A stretch of DNA of 64,000 nt from CAMFLJ01 sp963702555 (GCA_963702555.1 CAVPCW010000012.1:1-64000), one strand, 5' to 3'. Counted from the first letter of the stretch, positions 27,633 to 37,201 are shown. Translations and numbers: made by a program. The notes: generated from the letters alone by a model not told the origin.

Positions 27633-28130
27633 ATGGTCGAGATGGAGTTGATCGCCGTTCGGGTCGAGCTGCCGGGCAACACCCCGGTCGTCGTCCTGCG
27701 CGAGCTCGGGGGCGAGGGCCGCCTGCTGCCGATCTTCATCGGCCAGCCCGAGGCCACCGCCATCGCCTTCGCCCTCGACGGCGTGCAGACCCCCCGGCCG
27801 ATGACCCACGACCTGATGCGCGACCTGCTCGAGGAGCTCGGCGCCACCGTCGAGCGGGTGCTGGTGACCCACCTCGAGGAGGGCACCTTCTACGCCGAGA
27901 TCCACATGGTCGCCGGCGGCGACCAGCACCGGGTCTCGTCCCGTCCGTCCGACGCCATGGCCCTGGCCCTGCGCATCGACTGCCCGATCTTCGCCTCCGA
28001 CGAGGTCGTGGCCGAGGCCGGGCTCGTCCCCGACGACGAGGGTGACGACGCCGAGGAGATGGGGGAGGACGTCGTCGAGCAGTTCCGCGACTTCCTCGAC
28101 AGCGTCAACCCCGACGACTTCGCCTCCTAG
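27633..28130 (+). CDS. DUF151 (bifunctional nuclease family) protein
   Basis: The 165-residue protein shows the DUF151 core: VVVLRELGGEGRLLPIFIGQ, EATAIAFALDGVQTPRPMTH, DLMRDLLEELGATVERVLV, FYAEIHMVAGGDQHRVSSRP, SDAMALALRIDCPIFASDEV. A short acidic C-terminal tail follows. It is the equivalent of Rv1829 by position. Plant and some bacterial members have reported nuclease activity; the bacterial role is unclear. The ATG is at 27633 after a GAGGG ribosome site. Confidence 0.92.
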   Translation: MVEMELIAVRVELPGNTPVVVLRELGGEGRLLPIFIGQPEATAIAFALDGVQTPRPMTHDLMRDLLEELGATVERVLVTHLEEGTFYAEIHMVAGGDQHRVSSRPSDAMALALRIDCPIFASDEVVAEAGLVPDDEGDDAEEMGEDVVEQFRDFLDSVNPDDFAS

Positions 28131-28200
28131 GCCCCAGCTCCGGTCCGGGCGGTCGGCTCGGCGCTAGCGTCTCGCGGGCGGCGGCAGACGAGAAGGGGGC

Positions 28201-29043
28201 GTGGCCGTGCGGCTCACGGAGATCTGGAACTACCCGGTGAAGTCGATGATCGGGGAGCGGGTCGGCGAGGCCGACGTCGGCCCCGACGGCATCCGGGGCG
28301 ACCGCCACTGGGCGGTGCGCGACGAGGTCCGGGGCGGCATCCGGGGCGCCAAGAAGTTCGGCGACCTGATGCGCTTCGCCGCCGCCCGCCAAGCCGACGG
28401 CTCGGTGGTGATCACCCTGCCCGATGGCGCCACGGTGACCACCGCCGACGCCGACCGCGACCGTCGCATCTCGGCGGCGCTCGGTCATGAGGTGACCCTC
28501 CAGCAGTTGGCACCCGCCGACGACCTCGACCACTACCGACGGGGTGCTCCCGACAGCGACGACGTCGTGGTCGAGCTGCGGGCCATCTTCGGGCGCGAGG
28601 AGGACGAGCCCTTCCCGGACTTCGCCATCTTCCCGCCGGAGATCCTCGAGTTCGAGTCCCCGCCGGGCACGCATCACGACGCCTTCCCGCTGCTCCTGGT
28701 CTCCACGTCGGCGCTGCGGACGCTGGCCGAGGCGCTGCCCGACTCGGTGATCGACGAGCGTCGCTTCCGTCCGAGCCTGCTGATCGACACGGGCGACGAA
28801 CCGGGCCATCCGGAGTTCTCCTGGGTGGGCCGGCGGATGCGGATCGGTGAGGTGGAGCTCGACATCAGCGCGGCCTGCCCGCGTTGCGTGATGGTGACGC
28901 GAGCGGTCGACGACACCATCCCTGCCGACCGCGAGGTGCTGCGCCACATCGTGCGCGACCTCGACCAGAACGTCGGCGTGTACGCCACCGTCGTCACCCC
29001 CGGCACCGTGCGCGAGGGCGACGAGGTGACCCTCCTCGGGTGA
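28201..29043 (+). CDS. MOSC-domain protein
   Basis: The 280-residue protein has an N-terminal MOSC beta-barrel (EIWNYPVKSMIGERVGEADV) and a C-terminal MOSC domain. Its likely molybdenum-cofactor-binding cysteine is in DISAACPRCVMVTRAV. HHDAFPLLLVSTSALRTLAE and RRFRPSLLIDTGDEPGHPEF are typical of the mARC/YiiM-like group, which bind sulfurated Moco and can reduce N-hydroxylated compounds. Starts at a GTG (28201) after GAGAAGGGGG. It is inserted into the otherwise mycobacteria-like gcvH-to-merR gene order. Confidence 0.88.
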   Translation: MAVRLTEIWNYPVKSMIGERVGEADVGPDGIRGDRHWAVRDEVRGGIRGAKKFGDLMRFAAARQADGSVVITLPDGATVTTADADRDRRISAALGHEVTLQQLAPADDLDHYRRGAPDSDDVVVELRAIFGREEDEPFPDFAIFPPEILEFESPPGTHHDAFPLLLVSTSALRTLAEALPDSVIDERRFRPSLLIDTGDEPGHPEFSWVGRRMRIGEVELDISAACPRCVMVTRAVDDTIPADREVLRHIVRDLDQNVGVYATVVTPGTVREGDEVTLLG

Positions 29044-29139
29044 GAGGCCGCCAGGGCCTGACGGCAACCTGTCGACCACTAGGGTTCGTGAGGTGACGAA
29101 GCACCAGCGCCGCCCTGCCCTGCTCGGCGCGCGCACCCG

Positions 29140-30141
29140 GTGACACCCGCCGACCCGTGGCGGCCGGTCCGCCGAGGGTTCCTGCTGCTCGGCCTCGTCG
29201 TCGTGGCCGGCACGATCGGCTACGTCCTGCTCGGGCTGAGCCTGCTCGACGCGCTCTACCAGACCGTCACCACCGTCTCGACCGTCGGCTTCCGCGAGGT
29301 GGGCGAGCCCACCGGTCCGTGGAAGGTCTTCACCATGGCGCTCATCCTGGTGGGCGCCGGCACCGTCCTCTACACCCTGACCGTGACCCTCGAGACCCTC
29401 ATCGAGGGTCGCCTCACCGACCATTTCCGGAGCCGCCGCATGACGCGGGAGATCGAGCAGATGTCGGACCACGTGGTGGTCTGCGGATGGGGCCGCATCG
29501 GCCGCCGGGCGGTCGCCGACCTCTCGGCTGCCGGGCGAACCGTGGTGGTGGTCGACCGCGACGAGGCGGTGCGTGACGCACCGGTGCCGTTCGTGGTGGG
29601 CGACGCCACCAGCGACGCCGTGCTGGCCGAGGCCGGCCTCGACCGGGCTTCGACGCTGATCGCCGTGCTCAACGGTGACAGCGACAACGTCTACCTGACC
29701 CTCAGCGCCAAGGCGATGCGGCCCGAGGTCTTCGTCATCGCCCGGGCCCGGGTCGAGTCGGCCGAGGCCCGCCTGCTCCAGGCCGGTGCCGACCGGGTGG
29801 TGAACCCCCAGGCGATCGGCGGGGCCCGCGTGGCGGCGCTCACGCTCCAGCCCCACGTCGTGGACTTCCTCGACGTGGTCATGCACGACGGGTCGCTCGA
29901 GTTCCGGCTCGAGGAGGTCGTCGTCCCCGCCCACTCGCCGTTCGTGGGCCGGTCGATCCGCGACGCCAACATCCGCGACGCCACCGGGGCGATGGTGATG
30001 GGCCTCCGGGAGCCCGACGGCACGTTCCGGGCCAATCCCGGGCCCGACATCGTGCTGAGCGCCGAGCAGGTGCTGATCGGCATCGGCACCCCGTCCCAGC
30101 TCGCCGCCCTCAAGGTCGCGGCCGGGGTGGCGACCGCCTGA
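29140..30141 (+). CDS. Two-helix potassium channel with RCK (TrkA-N/TrkA-C) domains
   Basis: A 333-residue protein. The first 85 residues have two membrane helices (GFLLLGLVVVAGTIGYVLLG and VFTMALILVGAGTVLYTLTV) around a pore loop YQTVTTVSTVGFREVG. The filter reads TVGF where most channels have TVGYGD. The cytoplasmic part begins with an RCK/TrkA-N Rossmann fold (HVVVCGWGRIGRRAVADL, VVVVDRD, VVGDATSDAVLAEAGLDRA) and ends with a TrkA-C domain (LEEVVVPAHSPFVGRSIRD). MthK-like K+ channels gate by ligand binding to RCK. The start is the GTG at 29140. Confidence 0.88.
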   Translation: MTPADPWRPVRRGFLLLGLVVVAGTIGYVLLGLSLLDALYQTVTTVSTVGFREVGEPTGPWKVFTMALILVGAGTVLYTLTVTLETLIEGRLTDHFRSRRMTREIEQMSDHVVVCGWGRIGRRAVADLSAAGRTVVVVDRDEAVRDAPVPFVVGDATSDAVLAEAGLDRASTLIAVLNGDSDNVYLTLSAKAMRPEVFVIARARVESAEARLLQAGADRVVNPQAIGGARVAALTLQPHVVDFLDVVMHDGSLEFRLEEVVVPAHSPFVGRSIRDANIRDATGAMVMGLREPDGTFRANPGPDIVLSAEQVLIGIGTPSQLAALKVAAGVATA

Positions 30142-30189
30142 GACGACGGTCGACACCGCGGGGGAGCGACCGCGGCGAGAGGTCGACCA

Positions 30190-30218
30190 TTGACGGCGCG
30201 CGCGCCTCCCGTTACCCT
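30190..30218 (+). promoter_or_regulatory. Sigma-70-type promoter upstream of the second merR gene
   Basis: TTGACG (30190-30195), a 17-base spacer, and TACCCT (30213-30218) make a good -35/-10 pair. Transcription would begin near 30225, leaving a 5' leader of about 110 bases before the ATG at 30334. Confidence 0.5.
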
Positions 30219-30333
30219 GCCGCCACGGTCACACGCTCGTAGTTTCACGGTTGTCGTCCAGATCAAGTTCCGACCACTCGGATGCCGATCATGGTTCGAA
30301 GACGTGGCACGAGCCCCGGAGAACGAGGACCAC

Positions 30334-30804
30334 ATGACCAAGGATGACGACAACGGGTTCAGCGGCGCACGAGCCGCGGAGATCGTCGGCATCAGCTATC
30401 GCCAGCTCGACTACTGGGCCCGCACCGATCTGGTGCGGCCGTCCCTGGTCGATGCCAAGGGCAGCGGCAGCCGCCGCCGCTACAGCTACACCGACCTGCT
30501 CGAGCTGCGGGTGATCAAGAGCCTGCTCGACGCCGGCATCAAGCTCGAGAACGTGCGCGACATCTTCAGCTACCTGCGCGACCACCTCAACGGCGACGTC
30601 ACCTCCGCCAACCTCGTGATCCAGGGCTCCACCGCCGTGTTGATCGAGAGCGACGGCGAGCTCATCGATCTGGTGAAGAAGGGCCAGGGCGTGCTCAACG
30701 TGCTGCCCCTCGCCGGCGTGCGCCAGGAGATGGACGACCGCATCCGCGAGCTGCGCCCCGAGCCGGCCCCGGCGACGGTCACGAAGCTGGCCGCCGGCTC
30801 CTAG
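30334..30804 (+). CDS. MerR-family regulator (Rv1830-like position)
   Basis: The 156-residue protein has an N-terminal MerR helix-turn-helix (RAAEIVGISYRQLDYWARTD, GSRRRYSYTDLLELRVIKSL) and a dimer helix (DAGIKLENVRDIFSYLRDHL). The C-terminal part is small (NLVIQGSTAVLIESDGELID). In M. tuberculosis the order is gcvH, garA, Rv1828 (MerR), Rv1829 (DUF151), Rv1830 (MerR); here two genes separate the last two. The ATG at 30334 follows GAGGAC. The gene has its own promoter candidate at 30190. Confidence 0.88.
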   Translation: MTKDDDNGFSGARAAEIVGISYRQLDYWARTDLVRPSLVDAKGSGSRRRYSYTDLLELRVIKSLLDAGIKLENVRDIFSYLRDHLNGDVTSANLVIQGSTAVLIESDGELIDLVKKGQGVLNVLPLAGVRQEMDDRIRELRPEPAPATVTKLAAGS

Positions 30805-30810
30805 ACCCCA

Positions 30811-30830
30811 CCCTCCCCGCTGGGGGAGGG
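30811..30830 (+). terminator. Hairpin after the second merR gene
   Basis: CCCTCCCC and GGGGAGGG form a perfect 8-bp stem with a 4-base loop (GCTG), 7 bases after the merR stop. Confidence 0.6.
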
Positions 30831-30851
30831 GAGTGGACCAGACCTCTTCAC

Positions 30852-30876
30852 GAGCCCGGGCCCGGTGCCCGGGCTC
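30852..30876 (+). terminator. Second hairpin after merR
   Basis: GAGCCCGGGC and GCCCGGGCTC form a perfect 10-bp stem with a 5-base loop, followed by GTCCGCGTCCGT. With the hairpin at 30811 it makes a double termination signal before the TetR gene. Confidence 0.6.
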
Positions 30877-30940
30877 GTCCGCGTCCGTGTCCAGGCCCGC
30901 CGGATGAACGCCCAGGTCAGAGGCATCCACCCACGGGAAA

Positions 30941-30971
30941 TGAACGTGGTTCATACTCTGAACGTGGTTCA
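30941..30971. promoter_or_regulatory. Two tandem palindromic operator-like sites
   Basis: TGAACGTGGTTCA occurs twice, at 30941-30953 and 30959-30971. Each copy is a perfect inverted repeat TGAAC-GTG-GTTCA, and the copies are 18 bases apart. They end 8 bases before the likely start of a TetR-type regulator, so autoregulation is a natural reading. Confidence 0.75.
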
Positions 30972-30978
30972 TCTCCGA

Positions 30979-31716
30979 GTGGTGCCCGACGATCGGCGGG
31001 AGCGCACGAGGCAGGCCAAGAGGGCGCGGATCCTCGTGGCGGCCGGCGACGTCATCGACCAGGTCGGGCTCGACGGGCTCACCATGCAGGCCGTGGCCAC
31101 CGAGCTCGACTGCGCCGTCGGCACGCTTTACACGGCGTTCGCCTCCAAGGCCGAGCTGTTGGCCGCCCTGCAGGCCGAGGCGGTGGGGGTGCTGGAAGCC
31201 TCGCTGCGCACGGCCCGGGTCGGCTGGGACGACGAGCTGGCCGAGCTCGAGCCCGAGCTCGCCGCTCTGGTCGACCTGGTCGGCTACGGGGCGTTCGTGG
31301 CCGCGGCGGCGGTGGTCTACCCCGACGAGACGCGGCTGGTGCGGGCCATGCTCGGCGAGGCCGCCCCTCCGAAGGGCTCCGACGAGGCCCGGGCCCTGCT
31401 CCCGGTCGTCCTCCGACTGCTCGACCCCCCGGTCGGGCGCCTCGCCGACGGGGTGGGCCTGGGCGTGCTCCACTCCGGCGACCCCGTGGCGCGGGCGCTC
31501 ACGTGGCTGAGCGCGCTGCACGGCGTGCTGCGCCTCGACGGCCTCGGACCGCTCGATCGCCACCTGTTCCGGGCGGGGCCGCTGGCCCGTTCGCTCACCG
31601 ACGACCTGCTCTGCGGATGGGGGGCGAACCGCGACGACGTGGAGGTGGCGGCCTCCCATCTCGACCGCCTGGCCGCCCTGGGTCCGCTGGCGCCGCCCCC
31701 GGGACCCCCGCAGTAG
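30979..31716 (+). CDS. TetR-family transcriptional regulator
   Basis: About 245 residues. The N-terminal helix-turn-helix is clear: QAKRARILVAAGDVIDQVGL, DGLTMQAVATELDCAVGTLY, TAFASKAELLAALQAEAVG. The C-terminal ligand domain is not assignable. The frame is open to 30865, but the GTGs at 30979/30982 are preferred because the tandem operator sites lie immediately upstream. An ATG at 30940 overlaps the first site. The stop is 10 bases before the gcvT start, so gcvT could share its transcript. Confidence 0.8.
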   Translation: MVPDDRRERTRQAKRARILVAAGDVIDQVGLDGLTMQAVATELDCAVGTLYTAFASKAELLAALQAEAVGVLEASLRTARVGWDDELAELEPELAALVDLVGYGAFVAAAAVVYPDETRLVRAMLGEAAPPKGSDEARALLPVVLRLLDPPVGRLADGVGLGVLHSGDPVARALTWLSALHGVLRLDGLGPLDRHLFRAGPLARSLTDDLLCGWGANRDDVEVAASHLDRLAALGPLAPPPGPPQ

Positions 31717-31726
31717 GGTCGCCGTC

Positions 31727-32818
31727 GTGACCGACGTCCGCCGTTCCCCGCTCGACGCCGTCCACCGATCGCTGGGCGCCAAGCTCGTCCCGTTCGGCGG
31801 ATGGGACATGCCGCTCTCCTATCCGGAGGGCACGCTCTCCGAGCACCGGGCCTGCCGTCACGGAGCCGTGGTGTTCGACGTGTCGCACCTGGGCACCGTG
31901 CGGGTCGAAGGGCCGGGTGCCTTCGCCGCACTGCAGCGGGCGCTCACCAACGACCTGGGGCGCATCGACCCCGGACGCGCCCAGTACACCCATCTGCTCG
32001 ACCCGACCGACGCCTCGGTGGCCGACGACATCATCGTGTGGTGGGTCGACGCCGAGACGTTCGACGTCATGCCCAACGCCTCGAACACGCTGCGGGTCAC
32101 CGACGCCCTGGCCGAGGAGGCTGCCGCCGCCGGCACCGCCGAGGTGAGCGCGGCCGATGTCACCGCCGAGCGCGCCGTGCTCGCCGTGCAGGGCCCCCAC
32201 GCCCGCGAGCGCCTCGCCACGGTCAGCCCTGCCGCGGCCGCCGTCGGCCGCTTCACCGTGGCCCGGGTGCCATGGGGCGACACCGTGCTCATCGTGGCCG
32301 GCACCGGCTACACGGGCGAGGACGGCGTCGAGCTGGCGGTGCCCGCCGCCCACGCCGAGGCGCTCTGGGCCGCCGTCACCGGGGCCGGCATCGTTCCCGC
32401 CGGCCTGGGCGCCCGCGACACCCTGCGCCTCGAGGCCGGCCTGCCCCTGCACGGCCACGAGCTGGGCCCGGGCATCACGACCCTCCAGGCCAACCTCGGA
32501 TGGGTCGTGGCTTGGGAGAAGGGGCCGTTCCGGGGGCGTGAGGTGCTGCTCGCCGAGCGCGAGGCCGGCCCCCGACGACGCCTGCGCGGTCTGGTCACCG
32601 AGGGCCGACGGCCTCCCCGGGAGGGCTCGGTCGTGCGCAAGGACGGCGTCGAGGTCGGTGAGGTCACCAGCGGCAACTTCGCCCCCGAGCTCGGCCACGG
32701 CATCGCCCTGGCGTTCCTGCCGCCCGACGCGGTCGAGGGTGACGAGCTCGTGATCGACGTGCGGGGCACCGAGATGCCGGCGCGTGTGGTGTCGCTCCCG
32801 TTCGTGAAGAAGCGCTGA
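31727..32818 (+). CDS. gcvT: Aminomethyltransferase (glycine cleavage T protein)
   Basis: A 363-residue folate-dependent enzyme that releases ammonia and makes methylene-THF from the aminomethyl group carried by GcvH. Family blocks: LGAKLVPFGGWDMPLSY, HRACRHGAVVFDVSHLGTVR, ALTNDLGRIDPGRAQYTHLL, GYTGEDGVELAV, GLGARDTLRLEAGLPLHGHE, SGNFAPELGHGIALAFL. The start is the GTG at 31727. It follows the TetR gene by 10 bases and converges on an MFS gene with no spacer. Confidence 0.93.
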   Translation: MTDVRRSPLDAVHRSLGAKLVPFGGWDMPLSYPEGTLSEHRACRHGAVVFDVSHLGTVRVEGPGAFAALQRALTNDLGRIDPGRAQYTHLLDPTDASVADDIIVWWVDAETFDVMPNASNTLRVTDALAEEAAAAGTAEVSAADVTAERAVLAVQGPHARERLATVSPAAAAVGRFTVARVPWGDTVLIVAGTGYTGEDGVELAVPAAHAEALWAAVTGAGIVPAGLGARDTLRLEAGLPLHGHELGPGITTLQANLGWVVAWEKGPFRGREVLLAEREAGPRRRLRGLVTEGRRPPREGSVVRKDGVEVGEVTSGNFAPELGHGIALAFLPPDAVEGDELVIDVRGTEMPARVVSLPFVKKR

Positions 32819-34090
32819 TCAGCTCGGTTCGGGCACGGCGGGCAGTGTGAGCTCGGGCCCTGGCGTCGTCGGCACGCCAGGCACGCCGCCGCGGCGGTCG
32901 AGCAGTTGGGCGGCCACGACCAACAGCGCCATCACCACCGCGGCCCCGACGAAGAGCACCTCCGGGCCGACGGCCTCGTAGACGGGCGCGGCCACACCGG
33001 CGGCGGCTCCCGCGGCGAGGAGGCTGATCGACCCCGAGAGGCCCTGGCCGGCGGCGAGGCGGTCCGGCGGGCAGGAGCGGGCCATCGCCGTCTGCGCTCC
33101 CGGCACAGCGGTGGCGTTGCCGAACGCCTCGACCAGGGCGAGTGCGGTGATGGCCACGGGCGCGGCGAGCAGTCCGTAGAACGCCGTGGCGGGCACGACC
33201 ACCAGCATCCCGATGGTGGCCGAACGGACGGGGCCCAGGCGGTCGGCGAGCTTGCCGCCGCGTGGGGCCCACAGCACATACGGGATGCCGTAGAGGGTGA
33301 GGCCGATGCCGACGAAGACGGTGGTGGCCCCCTTGTCCTGGAGGTAGCGGGCCCACAGCGAGTCGTAGATGCCCACAGGCAGGAACACCGCCAGCTCGAG
33401 CAGCACGGCGACGACCACACCTCGGATGCGCAGCAGCTCGAAGGACGAGAACATGCCATGGACCGGCGGGGCGGCGATCGCGCTTCCGTCTCCGGACGGT
33501 GTGGTGGCCGCGGGAGGGACGACCGCTCGGGCGAGCAGGACCGTGACCCCGGCGAGGGCCACCGCCACCACCAGGAACGGGGCCGAGAGCCCCCACAGGG
33601 CGTAGATGCCGGTGCCGATCACCGGCCCGAACACGAAGCCGCCGGTCTCGGTGCCGGTGTAGCGGCCGAGGAGATGGCCGGCCCGCTCCGGCGCGGCCCG
33701 CACGAGCGTGGCGCGCGTCGCGGGCAGGAACGATCCCGCCGCCAGGCCCGAGAGGAGGCGGGCCAGCGAGAACTGCCAAAGCTCGGCGGAGAAGGCGAAC
33801 ATCACCATGGTCAGCACCGAGAGCACCGCACCGACCATCAGCAGGCGGCGGGTGTGGCCCCGGTCGGCGTAGGGGGCGAGCACGAGCTGTCCGCTGACCG
33901 CACCTACGAAGTACATCGCCGAGATCACGCCGAGGCCCCAGGTGGGCAGGTCGTGGGCCTCCTGGAGGTCGGCCAGCAACGGGAAGATCATCCCGCCACC
34001 CGCCGCCACGAAGAACGTGCCGACGAAGAACGGCCACAGCACCGGCCGGCGGCCGGTCACCGCAGCGGTCGGGGAGGCCTGCTCGGACAT
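32819..34090 (-). CDS. MFS transporter
   Basis: A 423-residue protein with twelve predicted helices in two halves. The loop motif between helices 2 and 3 is YADRGHTRRLL, and between helices 8 and 9 APRGGKLADRLGPVR. Helix examples are WPFFVGTFFVAAGGGMIFPL and VVVAVLLELAVFLPVGIYDS. It resembles drug or small-molecule efflux carriers; the substrate is unknown. The ATG is at 34088-34090. The gene is complete. Confidence 0.88.
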   Translation of the reverse strand: MSEQASPTAAVTGRRPVLWPFFVGTFFVAAGGGMIFPLLADLQEAHDLPTWGLGVISAMYFVGAVSGQLVLAPYADRGHTRRLLMVGAVLSVLTMVMFAFSAELWQFSLARLLSGLAAGSFLPATRATLVRAAPERAGHLLGRYTGTETGGFVFGPVIGTGIYALWGLSAPFLVVAVALAGVTVLLARAVVPPAATTPSGDGSAIAAPPVHGMFSSFELLRIRGVVVAVLLELAVFLPVGIYDSLWARYLQDKGATTVFVGIGLTLYGIPYVLWAPRGGKLADRLGPVRSATIGMLVVVPATAFYGLLAAPVAITALALVEAFGNATAVPGAQTAMARSCPPDRLAAGQGLSGSISLLAAGAAAGVAAPVYEAVGPEVLFVGAAVVMALLVVAAQLLDRRGGVPGVPTTPGPELTLPAVPEPS

Positions 34091-34123
34091 CCCCCGACGC
34101 TACGGCACCCGCCCCCCACCCCC

Positions 34124-34293
34124 GTGGCTCGTTTCGGCCCGTCGGAGCGTGCCGGAACGAGCCATGGCCCCTCGGGTGTCCGCCCCCGGTGGCTCGATCG
34201 GCCACGTCCCAGCGTGCCGAAACGAGCCATCGATCCTGTGGCACGGCCCTCCCTGGCTCGTCTCACGGGGCTGGAGCCCCGCCAGACGAGCCA
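34124..34293. repeat. Three hairpin repeats with TGGCTCG...CGAGCCA arms
   Basis: Units lie at 34124-34164, 34190-34229 and 34254-34293. Unit 1 has arms TGGCTCGTTTCGGC and GCCGGAACGAGCCA. Unit 2 has TGGCTCGATCGGC and GTGCCGAAACGAGCCA. Unit 3 has TGGCTCGTCT and AGACGAGCCA. Units are spaced 64-66 bases. They fill the gap between the end of gcvP and the start of the MFS gene, both on the reverse strand. Confidence 0.85.
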
Positions 34294-34302
34294 CGGGGTG
34301 GG

Positions 34303-37201
34303 TCAGGCCTCGGCGAAGGCGCTCATGGGTGGGCAGGAGCAGACGACGTTGCGGTCGCCGTAGGCGCCGTCGATGCGGCTGACCGGCGGCCAGTACTTCG
34401 AGGCGCCGGGTCCGGCGGGCCACACGGCGAGGTCGCGCGGGTACGGGTGCTCCCACACGTCGGTGGCCACGTCGGCGGCGGGGTGCGGTGCGTTGTGGAG
34501 CGGGTTGTCGTCGGCGGGCCAGCGGCCGGAGGCGACGGCGTCGATCTCGGCCCGGATGGCGAGCATGGCATCGCAGAATCGGTCGAGCTCGACCTTGCTC
34601 TCGCTCTCGGTGCTCTCGATCATGAGCGTGCCGGCCACGGGGAACGACATCGTCGGGGCGTGGAAGCCGTAGTCGATGAGGCGCTTGGCCACGTCGTCGA
34701 CGGTGATGCCGGTCTCCTTGGTGATCGGGCGCAGGTCGAGGATGCACTCGTGGGCGACCCAGCCGCCGGTCCCCGTGTAGAGCACCGGGTAGGCCTCGCC
34801 CAGCCGCCGGGCGATGTAGTTGGCGTTGAGGATGGCGACCGACGTGGCCCGGCGCAGGCCCTCGGGGCCCATCATCGAGATGTAGGCCCACGGGATCGGG
34901 AGGATGCCGGCCGAGCCGTAGGGAGCGGCCGACACGGGACCCACGACCGGGCCGAGGCCGTCGTCGGCGGAACGGTCGGGCCCGGCCGAGGGCACGACAG
35001 GGTGGCCCGGCAGGTAGGGCGCCAGGTGGGCCCGCACGGCCACCGGGCCGACGCCCGGACCGCCGCCGCCGTGGGGGATGCAGAAGGTCTTGTGGAGGTT
35101 GAGGTGGCTCACGTCGGCGCCGAACTTGCCGGGCCTCGCCACGCCGACGAGGGCGTTGAGGTTGGCCCCGTCGAGGTAGACCTGCCCGCCGGCCTCGTGC
35201 ACCGCGGCGCAGATGTCGCCGATGGCGGTCTCGAACACGCCGTGGGTCGACGGGTAGGTCACCATCAGCGCCGCCACGTCGGCGGCGTGGGCGTCGAGCT
35301 TGGCCCGCAGGTCGTCGAGGTCGACGTTGCCGTCGTCGTCGCATGCCACGACCACGACCTTCATGCCGACCATGGCCGCGGAGGCGGCGTTGGTGCCGTG
35401 GGCCGAGGCCGGGATGAGGCAGACGTCGCGGCCGTCGTCGCCGCGGCTGCGGTGGTAGGCCCGGATGGCCAGCAGGCCGGCGAACTCGCCCTGCGACCCG
35501 GCGTTGGGCTGGAGCGACACCGCGTCGTAGCCCGTGACGTCGGCCAGCCAGGCCTCGAGGTCGCCGATGAGGCGGCGGTAGCCCTCGGTGTCGGCCACCG
35601 GCGCGTAGGGGTGCACGTCGGCGAAGCCCGGGTAGCTGACCGGCTCCATCTCCGCCGCCGCGTTGAGCTTCATCGTGCACGAGCCGAGCGGGATCATCGC
35701 CCGGTCGAGGGCGAGGTCGGCGTCGGAGAGGCGGCGCAGGTAGCGCACCATGTCGGTCTCGCTGCGGTGGGAGTGGAACACCGGATGGGTGCAGAACTCG
35801 CTGGTCCGCACCAGCTCGGCCGGCAGGCCGTCGGCGGTGGTGGCGTCGAGCTCGGCCACCGAGGCGGACACGCCGAAGGCCTGCCACACCGCCTCGACCG
35901 TCTCGGGGGTCGAGGTCTCGTCGAGGCTCAGCCCGACGATCCCGGGGGCGATGGCGCGCAGGTCGAGGTCGAGAGCCCGGGCCCGGGCGTGCAACGCGTC
36001 GGAGTCGGGCACGCTCACCGTGAGCGTGTCGAAGAACGACCCGTGGGCCACGTCGACACCACCGGCGCGCAGGCCCGGCGGCGCACACGGCCGTGAGGCG
36101 GTGCACCCGGGTGGCGATGCGGCGCAGGCCCTCGGGGCCGTGCCACACCGCGTAGAGGGCGGCCATGACGGCCAGCAGCACCTGGGCGGTGCAGATGTTG
36201 GAGGTCGCCTTCTCCCGGCGGATGTGCTGCTCTCGGGTCTGCAGGGCGAGGCGGTAGGCGGGGCGGCCGGCGGCGTCGATCGAGACACCGACCAGGCGGC
36301 CGGGGAGGCTGCGGCGATGGGCCTCGCTGGTGGCGAGGAACCCGGCGCTCGGCCCACCGAAGCCGAGGGGCACCCCGAAGCGCTGCGAGGAGCCGACCAC
36401 CACGTCGGCGCCCATCTCGCCGGGAGGGGTGAGCAGGGTGCAGGCCAGCAGGTCGGTGGCCACCACGACGAGGGCACCCGCGTCGTGGGCGGCGGAGATG
36501 ATCGGGGCGATGTCACGCACCCGGCCACCGGAGCCGGGGTGCGACACGAGCACTCCGAACGTGCCCTCCGGCAGGGGCCCGGCGGGGTCGGCCAGCACGA
36601 CCCGCATCCCCAACGGCTCGGCGCGTGTCTCGATCACGGCGTGGGTCTGCTCATGGGTGTCGGGGTCGACCACGAAAACGTCGCCGGCCTTGCCGTTGGC
36701 CCGGTGCAGCAGGGCCATGGCCTCGGCCGCGGCGGTGGCCTCGTCGAGCATCGAGGCGTTGGCGATCTCGGTGCCGGTGAGGTCGGTGACCATCGTCTGG
36801 AACGTGATCAGCGCCTCGAGACGGCCCTGCGAGATCTCGGGCTGGTACGGCGTGTAGGCGGTGTACCAGGCCGGGTTCTCGAGCACGTTGCGGCGGATCA
36901 CCGGCGGGGTGACCGTGCCGTACCAACCGGTGCCGATCAGCGAGCGCCTGGGGTTGTTGGCCTCGGCCAGCTCTCGAAGGGCGGCGAGCACGGCGGCCTC
37001 GTCGCGGGCCGCGGGCACCGCCGGGGGCCGGTCGTCACGGATCGAGGCCGGCACGACCGCGTCGATGAGCTCCTCGAGGGAGCCGACGCCGACGGCGGCC
37101 AGCATCTCGGCGATCGCCGCGTCGGACGGGCCGATGTGGCGCCCGACGAAGGCATCGGGAGCGGCGAGCTCGGCGAGGGTGGGGCGGGACAGGGGAGCCA
37201 C
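34303..37201 (-). CDS. gcvP: Glycine dehydrogenase (decarboxylating), P protein; one frameshift
   Basis: The PLP enzyme of glycine cleavage, about 965 residues after repair. The N-terminal half has FVGRHIGPSDAAIAEMLAAV, NPRRSLIGTGWYGTVTPPVI and YTPYQPEISQGRLEALITFQ. The C-terminal half has IPLGSCTMKLNAAAEM, LQPNAGSQGEFAGLLAIRAY, PASAHGTNAASAAM and the PLP lysine in HLNLHKTFCIPHGGGGPG. The frame changes at the CCC run 36074-36076, where one extra base is present. The start is a GTG at 37199-37201 after GGAGGACACC. A tandem glycine riboswitch lies just upstream. Confidence 0.94.

Noticed and set aside
30940..30978. ATG at 30940 as the TetR start
   Set aside because: It would place both operator palindromes inside the coding region; the GTGs just downstream are more likely, though this is not certain.
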